Origin: Microbacterium flavescens
GTDB taxonomy: Bacteria > Actinomycetota > Actinomycetes > Actinomycetales > Microbacteriaceae
Direction: 5' to 3'
NCBI RefSeq assembly: GCF_018588945.1
Contig: NZ_JAFIWA010000006.1
Coordinates: 186,001 to 250,000, forward strand
Length of the DNA: 64,000 nt
Position 1 is the stretch's first letter. Each line of letters opens with the position of its first letter. The position numbers and the translations under genes are program-made. A model generated the notes under the pieces. The model saw only the letters and a program-made list of their open reading frames with translations, did no database searches and was not told where the DNA came from. This document shows positions 45,201 to 52,035 of the stretch, one piece after another.

Positions 45201-45855
45201 TGATCTCGCCACCCGGGAAGAGGACGCCGTTCTGATCGAGGGCGTCGCGGATGGCCTGCGTCGTGAAGCCCGCGGCAGCGAGCTCGGCGTCGTCGGGCGT
45301 GATGGTGACGCGCTGGCCTGCGCCGCCGACGATCTCCGCCGCGTTGACGCCCGCGACATCCTCGAGATCGGGGATGACGGATGCCTCGAGCTGCGCCTGG
45401 ATCGTCTCCTCGTCGTCGTAGCCGGTGACGGCCAGCTGGATGACGGGGAAGTCGTCGATGCTCGCCGAGATCACGTTGGGATCGACGCCGTCGGGCAGCT
45501 GCGAGCTGATCCGGTTGATCGCCTGCGTCATCTTCTGCTCGGCCGTGGCGAGGTCGGTCCCGTAGGTGAACGACGCCTGCACGATCGACGCGTTCGTCGT
45601 GCTGGTCGCCGTGCTCGACTCGAGGCCGGGCACTCCCTGGATCGCGGTCTCGATCGGGGTCGAGACGTCGTTGTTCACGACCTCCGGCGAAGCGCCCGGG
45701 TACGTCGAGACGACGATGAGCGCAGGGAACTCGATCGACGGGATCAGCTCCTGCTTGAGGTTCACGAGCGCGAGGCTGCCGAAGATGGCGGCGACGATCG
45801 TGACCAGCGCGATCAGTGCGCGGTTCTTGAGACTGAGGACGGCGAGGTTCGACAC
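42262..45855 (-). CDS. RND-family (HAE1/AcrB-type) efflux permease with acidic tail
   Basis: 1197 residues. Starts LAVLSLKNRALIALVTIVAA (first helix), then a periplasmic-type domain with LKQELIPSIEFPALIVVSTY, PGASPEVVNNDVSTPIE and SQLPDGVDPNVISASIDD, the hallmarks of AcrB/SwrC-like permeases. The second half repeats the pattern, with GVVSQQQDAFSQLGLALLAA and LIGVLMLIGIVVTNAIVLVDL. After the last helix (about residue 1030) comes a 160-residue acidic, Pro/Glu/Ala-rich cytoplasmic tail with EPEPEPEP runs. Start is GTG 45855 with GAAGG upstream. In Gram-positives such pumps export detergents, lipopeptides or membrane lipids without an outer-membrane channel. Substrate is unknown. Confidence 0.92.
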   Translation of the reverse strand: MSNLAVLSLKNRALIALVTIVAAIFGSLALVNLKQELIPSIEFPALIVVSTYPGASPEVVNNDVSTPIETAIQGVPGLESSTATSTTNASIVQASFTYGTDLATAEQKMTQAINRISSQLPDGVDPNVISASIDDFPVIQLAVTGYDDEETIQAQLEASVIPDLEDVAGVNAAEIVGGAGQRVTITPDDAELAAAGFTTQAIRDALDQNGVLFPGGEITEGDETLTVQTGSKIASVDEIAALPLVPSTPEQTQAGTVTIGDVATVAQEQDPITTISRVNGEDALTIAVTKLPAANTVDVSRGVLDVLPSLEESLDGATFTVVFDQAPYIQESIDTLAKEGLLGLVFAVLVILVFLLSVRATLVTAISIPTSVLITFIGIQAFGYSLNILTLGALTIAIGRVVDDSIVVIENIKRHYVGDAGKTQSILLGVREVAAAITASTITTVAVFLPIAFVGDVTGELFRPFAMTVTIAMVASLFVALTIVPVLAYWFLRPGKPLLDANGEAIDPEHPAAPPSRLQKSYLPILRWTLKHSWITLLLAVLVLAGTIAAAPFMKTNFLGDSGQNTFTMTQSIGAAPSLEAESAAAEQVEDALVGIEGIETVQVSIGSSGSALRDAFTGGGSGITYSITTDPDVDQVALREEVQEAVADLDDAGTITVAAAGGGFGSSDIEIDVTAPDSATLQEATDAVVAAVDGEEGVGQVSSNLSASLPYIAVIVDRDKAAALGLSEVAVGALVSNTMQPQSIGAVEIDDTSLTVYLAAPETPASLDDLRQLPVPSAAGPIPLQDVATVEESEGPTSITTEGGQRTATVTVTPSTDDLTTASATVTTALEEADLPASADASLGGVVSQQQDAFSQLGLALLAAILIVYIVMVATFKSLRQPLLLLISVPFAATGAILLQIITGVPLGVASLIGVLMLIGIVVTNAIVLVDLVNQYRTKGLTAHDATIAGGSRRLRPILMTALATIFALTPMALGITGQGGFISQPLAIVVIGGLVSSTVLTLLVLPTLYNLVEGARERRIARRRGDEGDAGGSYAPSSSPTGGADAANPALVGAAAGGAVMTRRERRALAAGSAPADTTAVEAVPDVEPEGEALTEADAAPEGDAEAGEGEAERTAGDESESDAATEAPAEPDGAPDAETEAEAEAPEPEPEPEPEPEPQPEPEPEPEPMGDDASVEQVDGEQNAEGDGEPQRDQ

Positions 45856-45970
45856 GGATGCCTTCGCAGGAATGGGGGCGCAGCCAGGCGCGCCGGAACG
45901 TGACGGATACGGGAATGTATCGGCCCAAGTATCTCATCCGGTTCTCTGAGCGCGGCCTGTGGATCGGCTG

Positions 45971-46366
45971 TCAGGCGCCGCCCACGGCGCTCGCGATCCA
46001 CAGCCCTGCGCCCACGCCCAGGGCCGCGGCGGCCACCGAGAGCACGAGCGTGCCGAGGAGGTCGGCCGCGGCATCCCTCCACCGTCCGCGCTCGGCGAGC
46101 AGCACCGAGTCGACGGACACGGCGCTGAAGGTCGTATAGCCGCCGAGCAGGCCGGTGCCGAGCACCAGCGCCAGCTGCGGTGCCACGAGCGCGCCGAGGC
46201 CCGTCAGCACGCCGAGCGCGAGCGAGCCGGTGACGTTGACGACGAGGATTCCGAGCGGGAACCGGCCGGCGCCCCGCGTTCCGATCACGCGGTCGAGCAC
46301 GTAGCGCAGCCCCGCGCCCGCACCTCCGGCGACCGCGATGACGAGAAGCTCCAGCGCCCGGCTCAC
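45971..46366 (-). CDS. crcB: fluoride channel subunit CrcB/FluC (second copy)
   Basis: 131 residues, four membrane helices. AGAGLRYVLDRVIG, PLGILVVNVTGSLALGVL (the conserved Asn) and GTGLLGGYTTFSAVSVDS (the TTFS motif) match FluC channels, which export fluoride as a dimer. The start GTG 46366 overlaps the stop of the first copy by four bases (GTGA). Paired copies are common in actinobacteria, where the two subunits may form a heterodimer. Confidence 0.92.
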   Translation of the reverse strand: MSRALELLVIAVAGGAGAGLRYVLDRVIGTRGAGRFPLGILVVNVTGSLALGVLTGLGALVAPQLALVLGTGLLGGYTTFSAVSVDSVLLAERGRWRDAAADLLGTLVLSVAAAALGVGAGLWIASAVGGA

Positions 46367-46785
46367 TCCGCCTCCCCCGGTTCGGCGGCGGTCGCCGAGC
46401 GCCCCGCGAGCGCGCGCCCCGTGAGGAGTCCGGCGACCGCGCCGACAACACCGGCGGTGACGGATGCCGCGGCCAGCGCGAGCGCGAGCCCCGGGGACGC
46501 CAGCCATACGGCGGTCTCGACCGCGAACGCGCTGTAGGTGGTGAAGCCGCCGAGCACGCCGGTGCCGAGGAAGGCGCGGGTGTGCGGATGCCGGTCGGCG
46601 AGGGCGCCGACGACCACGCCGAGCAGGAACGATCCGATGGCGTTGACGCCGAGGGTGACCCAGGGGACCAGCGCGGCGTCGTCGATGAGCGCAAGCAGTC
46701 CGGCACGCGCGAGCACTCCGAGTGCGCCGCCGGCGACGACGTATCCGAGGGCGCGCAGCTCGACGGGGTGCCGTCGCGAGGTCAT
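46363..46785 (-). CDS. crcB: fluoride channel subunit CrcB/FluC (first copy)
   Basis: 140 residues; four helices. AGGALGVLARAGLLALI, VTLGVNAIGSFLLGVVVG and GTGVLGGFTTYSAFAVE hold the family Arg, Asn and TTYS/TTFS residues. ATG 46785 is seven bases after TAGCGT, so the message is leaderless, and no fluoride riboswitch is visible upstream. The second copy follows with a four-base overlap. Confidence 0.93.
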   Translation of the reverse strand: MTSRRHPVELRALGYVVAGGALGVLARAGLLALIDDAALVPWVTLGVNAIGSFLLGVVVGALADRHPHTRAFLGTGVLGGFTTYSAFAVETAVWLASPGLALALAAASVTAGVVGAVAGLLTGRALAGRSATAAEPGEAE

Positions 46786-46805
46786 CCCCTCACGCTAGCG
46801 GCGCA

Positions 46806-47774
46806 TCAGCGTCGCCCGCGGATGAGAGCGAGGATCGCCGACTCCGGCGAGACCGACAGATCGAGCACATGGCCGTCGCGGTACCGGGCGAACACCCGGG
46901 GATCGATGTACGAGCCGCGCGCGACCGCGGGGGTGTTGCCGAGCGCCTCGGCCGTCGCGCGCACCGCCAGGTTCTCGGCGCGCTTGCGCTGGTTCGGTGT
47001 GTCGACGGTGCCGATGCGGGCGAGCGCCTCCGCGGCGAGGATGGTTCCCCGCAGCGTGCGGAAGTCCTTCGCCGTGAACCGTCCGCCGGTGAGCGACCGG
47101 ACGTAGTCGTTGACCTCACCCGGAGTGAGGGCGACACGGCGGCGTCCGCGCTCCCACGCGAGCAGCGGGGACCGCGGGCGGCCCGCGGCGAGCAGCTCCA
47201 CCACCGCGGCGAGGTCGCCGTCGTCCACCTCGAGGAACTGGCGCTTGCCGCTCTTGCCGGGGAACGAGAGCGTGACGACGGATGCCTCGACCGAGGCATC
47301 CCGCCGCTGCAGGGTCGTGAGCCCGCGGCTGCCGTGCGCCGCCAGGTACCGCTCGGAGCCGATGCGCGGAGCCGCCTGGTCGAGCAGCCGGAACGCCGTC
47401 GCGAGCACCCGCTCGCGGTCGAGCGCGCTGCGCCGGAGCGACGTCGTCACCCGTGCGCGAGCGCGCGGCAGGGTCTCGGCGAGCTGCAGGGCCCGCGCGA
47501 ACTTGCGCTTGTCGCGCCCGGCCGTCCATTCCGGGTGGTAGATGTACTGGCGCCGGCCGGCGTCATCGGTGCCGACGGCCTGGATGTGGCCGTCCGCGTC
47601 GACGCAGATCCAGACGTCCTCCCACGCCGGCGGGATCACGAGCGCGCGGATGCGCTCCAGATGCCGGTCGGGGACCGCCGTGCCCTTGGCGTCGACGTAC
47701 CGGAAGCCGGTGCCCGCGCGCCGCCGAAGGTATCCGGGGTCATGGAAGGGGCGCACGCGCGAGAGCTTCGGCAT
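46806..47774 (-). CDS. DNA topoisomerase IB (poxvirus-like)
   Basis: 322 residues, the usual size for bacterial type IB enzymes. N-terminal DNA-clamp part has GTGFRYVDAKGTAVPDRHLERIRALVIPPAWEDVWIC; the catalytic part has QFLEVDDGDLAAVV, LTGGRFTAKDFRTLRGTILA (conserved basic residues) and NTPAVARGSYIDPRVFARY, where the Tyr forms the covalent 3'-phosphotyrosine. Relaxes supercoils without ATP. Close behind the fluoride channel genes, same strand, but separate function. Confidence 0.94.
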   Translation of the reverse strand: MPKLSRVRPFHDPGYLRRRAGTGFRYVDAKGTAVPDRHLERIRALVIPPAWEDVWICVDADGHIQAVGTDDAGRRQYIYHPEWTAGRDKRKFARALQLAETLPRARARVTTSLRRSALDRERVLATAFRLLDQAAPRIGSERYLAAHGSRGLTTLQRRDASVEASVVTLSFPGKSGKRQFLEVDDGDLAAVVELLAAGRPRSPLLAWERGRRRVALTPGEVNDYVRSLTGGRFTAKDFRTLRGTILAAEALARIGTVDTPNQRKRAENLAVRATAEALGNTPAVARGSYIDPRVFARYRDGHVLDLSVSPESAILALIRGRR

Positions 47775-47820
47775 CCGTCACCTTCCTGTTCGTTGCGGCG
47801 GCTGCGCCCCCGTGCGCGTG

Positions 47821-48090
47821 TCAGTGGTTGCGCAGCATATCGATGAGCTGGGACTTCTTCTTGCCCGAGTAGCCCGTGATGCCGAGCTCCTTGGCCCGTT
47901 TGCGCAGATCGTCGACCGTCCAGTCTTCGTACGAGCCGGACTCGCCGCCTCGTTCGCCGACCTTCCTGCGGCCGTCGCGCGCTGCCGCGTTCGAGATGCG
48001 CGCCGCCTTCTCCTTGGAGGCCCCGTCGTCGCGAAGCTCCTCGTAGAGCTCCGGATCCTTGAGGCTGTTCGAACCGCGTCCGCGAGGCAT
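47821..48090 (-). CDS. small DUF7218-like protein with Rho-N/SAP-type C-terminus
   Basis: 89 residues, basic N-terminus RGRGSNSLKDPELYEELRDD, then KEKAARISNAAARDGRRKVG and a C-terminal WTVDDLRKRAKELGITGYSG with KKKSQLIDMLRNH. That last part has the helix-extended-helix look of SAP/Rho-N nucleic-acid-binding modules. I recall similar short proteins in Microbacterium, named DUF7218, but with no function. Start ATG 48090 has GAGGAGG five bases upstream. Could bind DNA or RNA. Confidence 0.7.
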   Translation of the reverse strand: MPRGRGSNSLKDPELYEELRDDGASKEKAARISNAAARDGRRKVGERGGESGSYEDWTVDDLRKRAKELGITGYSGKKKSQLIDMLRNH

Positions 48091-48326
48091 GGCTCCTCCT
48101 CGATCGTTGGGTGGTGACGCCACGCTAGGGCCCCGCGGGGCCCGGTTCCGGGGGCTTGACAGCATGCTCGCACGCGCCTACGCAGGCCCAGCCCGCGGCT
48201 ATCACCGTCGGCGACGCGCCGTCAAGCCCCTGACAACGGGTCACTGCGGATGCCAAGGTGATCACGTGCCGATAGGGCATCCGATGCGCAGACCCCGCGC
48301 ACCGACAAAGGAGAAGGAGAACCTCC

Positions 48327-48491
48327 ATGAACCTCGCCTTGATCATCATCATCGTCGTCGCTGTCGTTCTGGCGATCGTCGGAGGCCTGAACAGCGCGCT
48401 GAGCTGGCTGCTGTGGGTCGCCCTGATCGTCGGTGTGATCGCACTCATCGCGTTCCTGTTCCGAGTAATCGGCGGCAGCCGACGCGTGTGA
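48327..48491 (+). CDS. 54-residue two-helix membrane protein
   Basis: An ORF of 54 codons with a very strong ribosome site (AAAGGAGAAGGAG) ending eight bases before ATG 48327. It codes for MNLALIIIIVVAVVLAIVGG, a short polar turn, a second hydrophobic helix and a basic end RVIGGSRRV. Two helices with a basic C-terminus suggest a small inner-membrane protein. No gene family is recognised with confidence. A clear terminator follows at 48524. Confidence 0.75.
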   Translation: MNLALIIIIVVAVVLAIVGGLNSALSWLLWVALIVGVIALIAFLFRVIGGSRRV

Positions 48492-48523
48492 CACGACTCT
48501 CCGGAGTCATCCCTCTGGAAGCA

Positions 48524-48556
48524 CGGATGCCGCAGCCCATCGGGCCGCGGCATCCG
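48524..48556. terminator. bidirectional hairpin between the 54-residue gene and the MerR gene
   Basis: CGGATGCCGC and GCGGCATCCG with an AGCCCATCGGGCC loop region; CGTTTC follows. Lies between two convergent genes. Confidence 0.75.
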
Positions 48557-48567
48557 CGTTTCTGCTC

Positions 48568-49347
48568 CTAGAGGTTCGCCTCGGCGTAGACGCGCAGGGC
48601 GTCCCGCACGAACTCGGCGCCGGCAGTGCCGCCGGCGCTGGTCGCGTAGTTCGCGCCGAATCGCGGGTCGGACACATACATCTCACCCAGCCCGATCACG
48701 TAGCCGCGGACGTCGCCCCCGGGACCCGCGGCGGGTGTGCCGGGGATGCCGGTGAGCCACTCCACGTGACGCCGGGCGACAGCCTGCGCTTCGTCGCTGT
48801 CGGGAGCGATCCCGCTCTCGGCGGCCGCGATCCAGTCGCGACCGAGGTCTGCGACGCGCTGCTGCCACGCCTTCTTGTCGTCGGCGCTCATTCCCCGCCA
48901 CCAGCGGTCGCTGTCGGCGTAGGCCTTCTTGCCCCAGCGCTCTTCGACCTCCCCCTTGTACTGGGTGTGGTCGAATCCGTCGAACATGTTCTCTGCCATC
49001 AGTCGTTCACCTCCTCTCAGTGCTGTGATGGTGCTCTCCACCGACGCGACCTGTCGCGCCAGCCGGTCCTGCTCCTGCCGGAGCCACGCGAGGTGACTCT
49101 CCAGGGCGTGCGCCTCGGACGCTTCGCGCCCGAGGACGTCCGCGATCTGCGGCAGCCCGAGACCGAGCTCGCGCAGCAGCAGGATGCGCTGCAGGCGCAC
49201 GAGCGCGGCCTGGTCGTAGTAGCGGTAGCCGTTGGATCCGATGCGCGACGCGGGAAGAAGCCCGATGTCGCCGTAGTGCCGGAGCGCGCGGCTCGTCGTT
49301 CCGGCGATCTTCGCGATCTGCTGGATCGACCACTCGTCTGCGTTCAT
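48568..49347 (-). CDS. MerR-family regulator with TipAS-type domain
   Basis: 259 residues. MerR HTH at the start (WSIQQIAKIAGTTSRALRHYGDIGLLPASR...GYRYYDQAALVRLQRI), a coiled-coil of about 45 residues and a TipAS effector-binding part (KKAWQQRVADLGRDWIAAAE, GEMYVSDPRFGANY). TipAL-type regulators bind thiopeptide antibiotics and activate a 19-bp-spacer promoter. ATG 49347 lies seven bases after TACCGT on the minus strand, so it is leaderless. The promoter upstream has the expected 19-bp spacer holding a dyad, meaning it autoregulates. Confidence 0.9.
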   Translation of the reverse strand: MNADEWSIQQIAKIAGTTSRALRHYGDIGLLPASRIGSNGYRYYDQAALVRLQRILLLRELGLGLPQIADVLGREASEAHALESHLAWLRQEQDRLARQVASVESTITALRGGERLMAENMFDGFDHTQYKGEVEERWGKKAYADSDRWWRGMSADDKKAWQQRVADLGRDWIAAAESGIAPDSDEAQAVARRHVEWLTGIPGTPAAGPGGDVRGYVIGLGEMYVSDPRFGANYATSAGGTAGAEFVRDALRVYAEANL

Positions 49348-49354
49348 GTGACCC

Positions 49355-49385
49355 ACGGTAAAGGTTGACGTGGCGTCAAGGTCAA
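49355..49385 (-). promoter_or_regulatory. MerR-type promoter with 19-bp spacer and internal dyad
   Basis: On the minus strand TTGACC (49380-49385) is separated by 19 bp from TACCGT (49355-49360). In the spacer a perfect dyad TTGACG-TGG-CGTCAA (49365-49379) is seen. Long spacers of 19 bp with internal dyads are the mark of MerR-controlled promoters. Confidence 0.75.
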
Positions 49386-49404
49386 GCGTGAATCCTCCCG
49401 GTTC

Positions 49405-49456
49405 TTGACGATCTCGCGATATATCGTGTTACTCTCCACAGACGCGATATATCGCG
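49405..49456 (+). promoter_or_regulatory. promoter and two palindromic operators for the DUF4097-PadR operon
   Basis: TTGACG (49405-49410) with a likely -10 GTTACT 17 bp on. Operator 1, CGATATATCG (49417-49426), is in the spacer; operator 2, the perfect 14-bp CGCGATATATCGCG (49443-49456), is just downstream. Centres are 28 bp apart. The operon codes for a PadR repressor, the obvious candidate to bind here. Confidence 0.75.
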
Positions 49457-49485
49457 ATAATCCCTCAACACACCTGGAGAGCACC

Positions 49486-50379
49486 ATGACCCTGGAGAAG
49501 TGGATCATTCACCCGGGCGAGACGCGCGTCATCGACCTCGAGACCGTCAGCCGCCTCAAGGTCGGCCTGGTCGGAGGCCAGATCGACGTCATCGCCCACG
49601 ACGAGCCCGGCGCCCGCATCGAGGTGCACGGCGTCACCATCAAAGACCTCCGCATCGAGGTCGTCGGCGATGCGGTCGAGATCGACCACCCGCAGCTGCG
49701 GTGGGACAACTTCCTCGAGGTCTTCCGCAACTTCGGCGACGGCGGGCCGAAGGCCGAGATCAGCGTGGCGGTCCCCCGCTCGGTCGCGCTGACACTCGGT
49801 GTCGTGAGCGCGAGCGCGCTCGTCGCGGGACTGCACACGGATGCCCGCCTCAACACCGTCTCCGGCGACATCATCGTCGACGGCCTCACCGGCGATCTCA
49901 CCGTCAACGCCGTCTCCGGCGACGTGCAGGCCCGCGGTCTGGTCGGCTCGCTCAACGCCAACAGCGTCTCGGGCGACGTCGCGGCTACCGGCTCGCTGCG
50001 CAAGGCGACCGTCGACACCGTCTCGGGCTCGATGCTCATCGACTCGACCGGCGACCTCCACGCCGTGAACCTCAACACCGTGAGCGGCTCGTCGACCATC
50101 CGGCTCGACGAGGGCTATCCCGCCAACTACGTCATGCGCAGCGTCAGCGGTCGCGTGCAGGTCGACGGCGTGCTGCGCTCCGGAAAGGGCACCGGGCCGA
50201 CGACGAACTTCTCGGGATCGGTCGGCGAGCTCAGCGGCAACTTCGCCGACGTGCGCGCCAACTCGGTCTCGGGCGACGTCACCGTGCTGCGCCGGGCCGC
50301 CTCGCCGGCGGCACCGGCCGGGCCGAGCGCACCGGCCGGCGTGGAGTCGACGGACGAGGCCGGGGAGGAGTGGCGATGA
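49486..50379 (+). CDS. DUF4097-type beta-helical protein
   Basis: 297 residues. After a 100-residue start (KWIIHPGETRVIDLETVSRL) the sequence is a right-handed beta-helix or solenoid with recurrent NTVSGDI, NAVSGDV, NSVSGDV, DTVSGSM and NTVSGSS units about 18-20 residues apart, the hallmark of DUF4097. No signal peptide. In other bacteria DUF4097 proteins co-occur with PadR regulators and membrane stress, with unclear roles. TGGAGAG precedes ATG 49486. Its stop overlaps the PadR start by four bases. Confidence 0.9.
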   Translation: MTLEKWIIHPGETRVIDLETVSRLKVGLVGGQIDVIAHDEPGARIEVHGVTIKDLRIEVVGDAVEIDHPQLRWDNFLEVFRNFGDGGPKAEISVAVPRSVALTLGVVSASALVAGLHTDARLNTVSGDIIVDGLTGDLTVNAVSGDVQARGLVGSLNANSVSGDVAATGSLRKATVDTVSGSMLIDSTGDLHAVNLNTVSGSSTIRLDEGYPANYVMRSVSGRVQVDGVLRSGKGTGPTTNFSGSVGELSGNFADVRANSVSGDVTVLRRAASPAAPAGPSAPAGVESTDEAGEEWR

Positions 50380-50984
50380 GCCCCGTCTTCTCCCACGGCG
50401 ACCTGCGCCTGTACCTGCTGAACCTCCTCGACGAGGGCCCGCGGCACGGCTACGACATCATGCAGGCGCTCTCCGACCGCACCGGTGGCACCTACACCCC
50501 CAGCGCGGGCACGATCTACCCGCGACTGGCCAAGCTCGAGGAAGAAGGACTCGTGACCAAGTCGATCGACGGCCGCAAGACCGTCTACTCGATCACCGAG
50601 GCCGGGCACGCCGAGGTGCAGTCCCGCGCCGGTGACCTCGAAGGCATCGAAGCAGGCCTGGCCGACTCGGTCCGCCTGATCGCCGACGAGGTGCGCGGCA
50701 GCGTCCGCGAGGCGATGAAGAGCCTGCGGGCCGATCTGGCGGCGGCGAGCGCCGACGAACGCCAGTCCGCGCCGCAGCCTTCCGAGAGCGACGACCCGCG
50801 CGTGCTCAGCCGCGAGCAGCTGCATCGAGCGGATGCCGCGATCAGCGAGTTCCGCGCCCGGCTGCGCAGCGACCTCCGGTCTCACGTCGCGCGTGGCGGC
50901 GTGCTGGCCACGACGTTCGTGGACGAGCTCGCGAACGACCTGGATCGCATCGCCCGCGATGTGACGCGGGCTCTGAAGGGCTGA
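50376..50984 (+). CDS. PadR-family transcriptional regulator
   Basis: 202 residues. The winged-helix domain is well kept: LRLYLLNLLDEGPRHGYDIM, TYTPSAGTIYPRLAKLEEEG, and VYSITEAGHAEV. A longer helical C-terminal region follows (to residue 202). ATG 50376 overlaps the DUF4097 stop (ATGA), so both are expressed together from the promoter with CGATATATCG palindromes, which is probably its own operator. Confidence 0.92.
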   Translation: MSPVFSHGDLRLYLLNLLDEGPRHGYDIMQALSDRTGGTYTPSAGTIYPRLAKLEEEGLVTKSIDGRKTVYSITEAGHAEVQSRAGDLEGIEAGLADSVRLIADEVRGSVREAMKSLRADLAAASADERQSAPQPSESDDPRVLSREQLHRADAAISEFRARLRSDLRSHVARGGVLATTFVDELANDLDRIARDVTRALKG

Positions 50985-50992
50985 CGCCACTT

Positions 50993-51118
50993 CCCGTCTC
51001 GCTGCGCTCGTGAACCGGGCGCAGCGGGACGGGTCGTTGAGCGAGCGCAGCCCACCCCCGGGTCGTTGAGCGAGCGCCAGCCCCCGGGTCGTCGAGCGAG
51101 CGCAGCGAGACGAAACGC
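50993..51118. repeat. family A dispersed repeat cluster
   Basis: Four partial copies of GGGTCGTTGAGCGAGCGCAG, one ending GCGAGACGAAACGCC, fill the gap between the convergent padR and universal stress protein genes. No gene visible. Confidence 0.8.
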
Positions 51119-51661
51119 CTACGCCGTCGGCCAGATCTCCTCGTCGTCGGCCACCGGCTCGCCGAGCGGGACGACGAGGATGCTGCGGTGCTGCCGGTGC
51201 GCGAGGCGCGCGGCGACGGAGCCGGTGAAGAACTCGCGGATCGACTCGCCGAGCCCACGCTTGCGGGTGCCGACGACGATCAGCTTCGCGTCGAGCTTCT
51301 CGGCGAGCTGCTTGATCGCCATGGCCGGGTCGCCGACGAGCTGCCGGACGCTCCACTCGAGGTCATGTCCGGCGAGGAATGAAGTCGCCGTGTCGGTCAC
51401 TTTGACAAGATCGCCCTCGCCTGCGGCGATGTTGAGGTCGATGGGCGCGGAGTGCACATACCCGTCGGGGTCTTCGTACGTGACGAAGCGCGTGACGTCG
51501 ACATGGACCACGACGAGCGGCGCGCCGAGGAGCTTCGCATACCGGGCGCCCTCGCCCAGCACCCGCGTGGACTGGTCGGGGATGACCCCCACGATGACCG
51601 CTCCGCGCAGTGCCTCATTCGCTGCGGCGGGGGCCGCCTGGTCCGATGCCTCGTCCGTCAT
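51119..51661 (-). CDS. universal stress protein family
   Basis: 180 residues. A single UspA-like alpha/beta domain: AVIVGVIPDQSTRVLGEGA at the start, LVVVHVDVTRF, KLIVVGTRKRGL (the G-2x-G region) and the end GSVAARLAHRQHRSILVVPLG. The ATP-binding G-x9-G-S pattern is approximated by GTRKRGLGESIREFFTGSVA. Start ATG 51661 is preferred with GGGAG nine bases upstream; an in-frame ATG at 51694 adds a very basic tail. Function is usually stress resistance; no direct partner is visible here. Confidence 0.85.
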   Translation of the reverse strand: MTDEASDQAAPAAANEALRGAVIVGVIPDQSTRVLGEGARYAKLLGAPLVVVHVDVTRFVTYEDPDGYVHSAPIDLNIAAGEGDLVKVTDTATSFLAGHDLEWSVRQLVGDPAMAIKQLAEKLDAKLIVVGTRKRGLGESIREFFTGSVAARLAHRQHRSILVVPLGEPVADDEEIWPTA

Positions 51662-51820
51662 GCGTCGTCGCTCCCTCTTGCGCCGGTCCCACACCCAAGG
51701 AGGAGCCCGCCGGGGTGCGGAGGCTCCGTGTTATCCTGAATGCTACTCTTACCGGCCTCGAGCCGGCGTCGTTGCGGCGGGCATCCAGAAGCCCGCGACT
51801 CACAAATGAGGGGGTCTCGC

Positions 51821-51997
51821 ATGGGGCGTGGCCGTCAGAAGGCGAAGCACACCAAGATCGCCCGCGAACTCAAGTACGACGTGCACAGCGTCAACTACGG
51901 AGCGCTCGAGCGCGAGCTCGGGCACCCGTCCGACGAGCAGTACGTCGACAAGTGGGCGGACCAGTACTCCGACGAGTACGAGGACGAGAAGGCGTAG
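51821..51997 (+). CDS. DUF3073 family protein
   Basis: 58 residues: GRGRQKAKHTKIARELKYD, then HSVNYGALERELGHPSDEQYV and an acidic end YSDEYEDEKA. This is the well-conserved actinobacterial DUF3073 family, of unknown function, with a basic, RNA-like start and acidic end. ATG 51821 follows the site GAGGGGG. A leader of about 70 nt, from TACTCT at 51744, is likely, and holds a GGCCTCGAGCCGG hairpin. Confidence 0.93.
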   Translation: MGRGRQKAKHTKIARELKYDVHSVNYGALERELGHPSDEQYVDKWADQYSDEYEDEKA

Positions 51998-52035
51998 TCG
52001 TCACGCCGTCCTTCGGCGACGCCTGAGCGGAAGTC

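Noticed and set aside
46786..46805. Fluoride riboswitch before crcB
   Set aside because: The gap is 20 bases and the gene looks leaderless.
51721..51800. tRNA-like fold before the DUF3073 gene
   Set aside because: A GGCCTCGAGCCGG hairpin is present, but no acceptor stem, anticodon arm or T-loop (GGTTCGA) arrangement is found.
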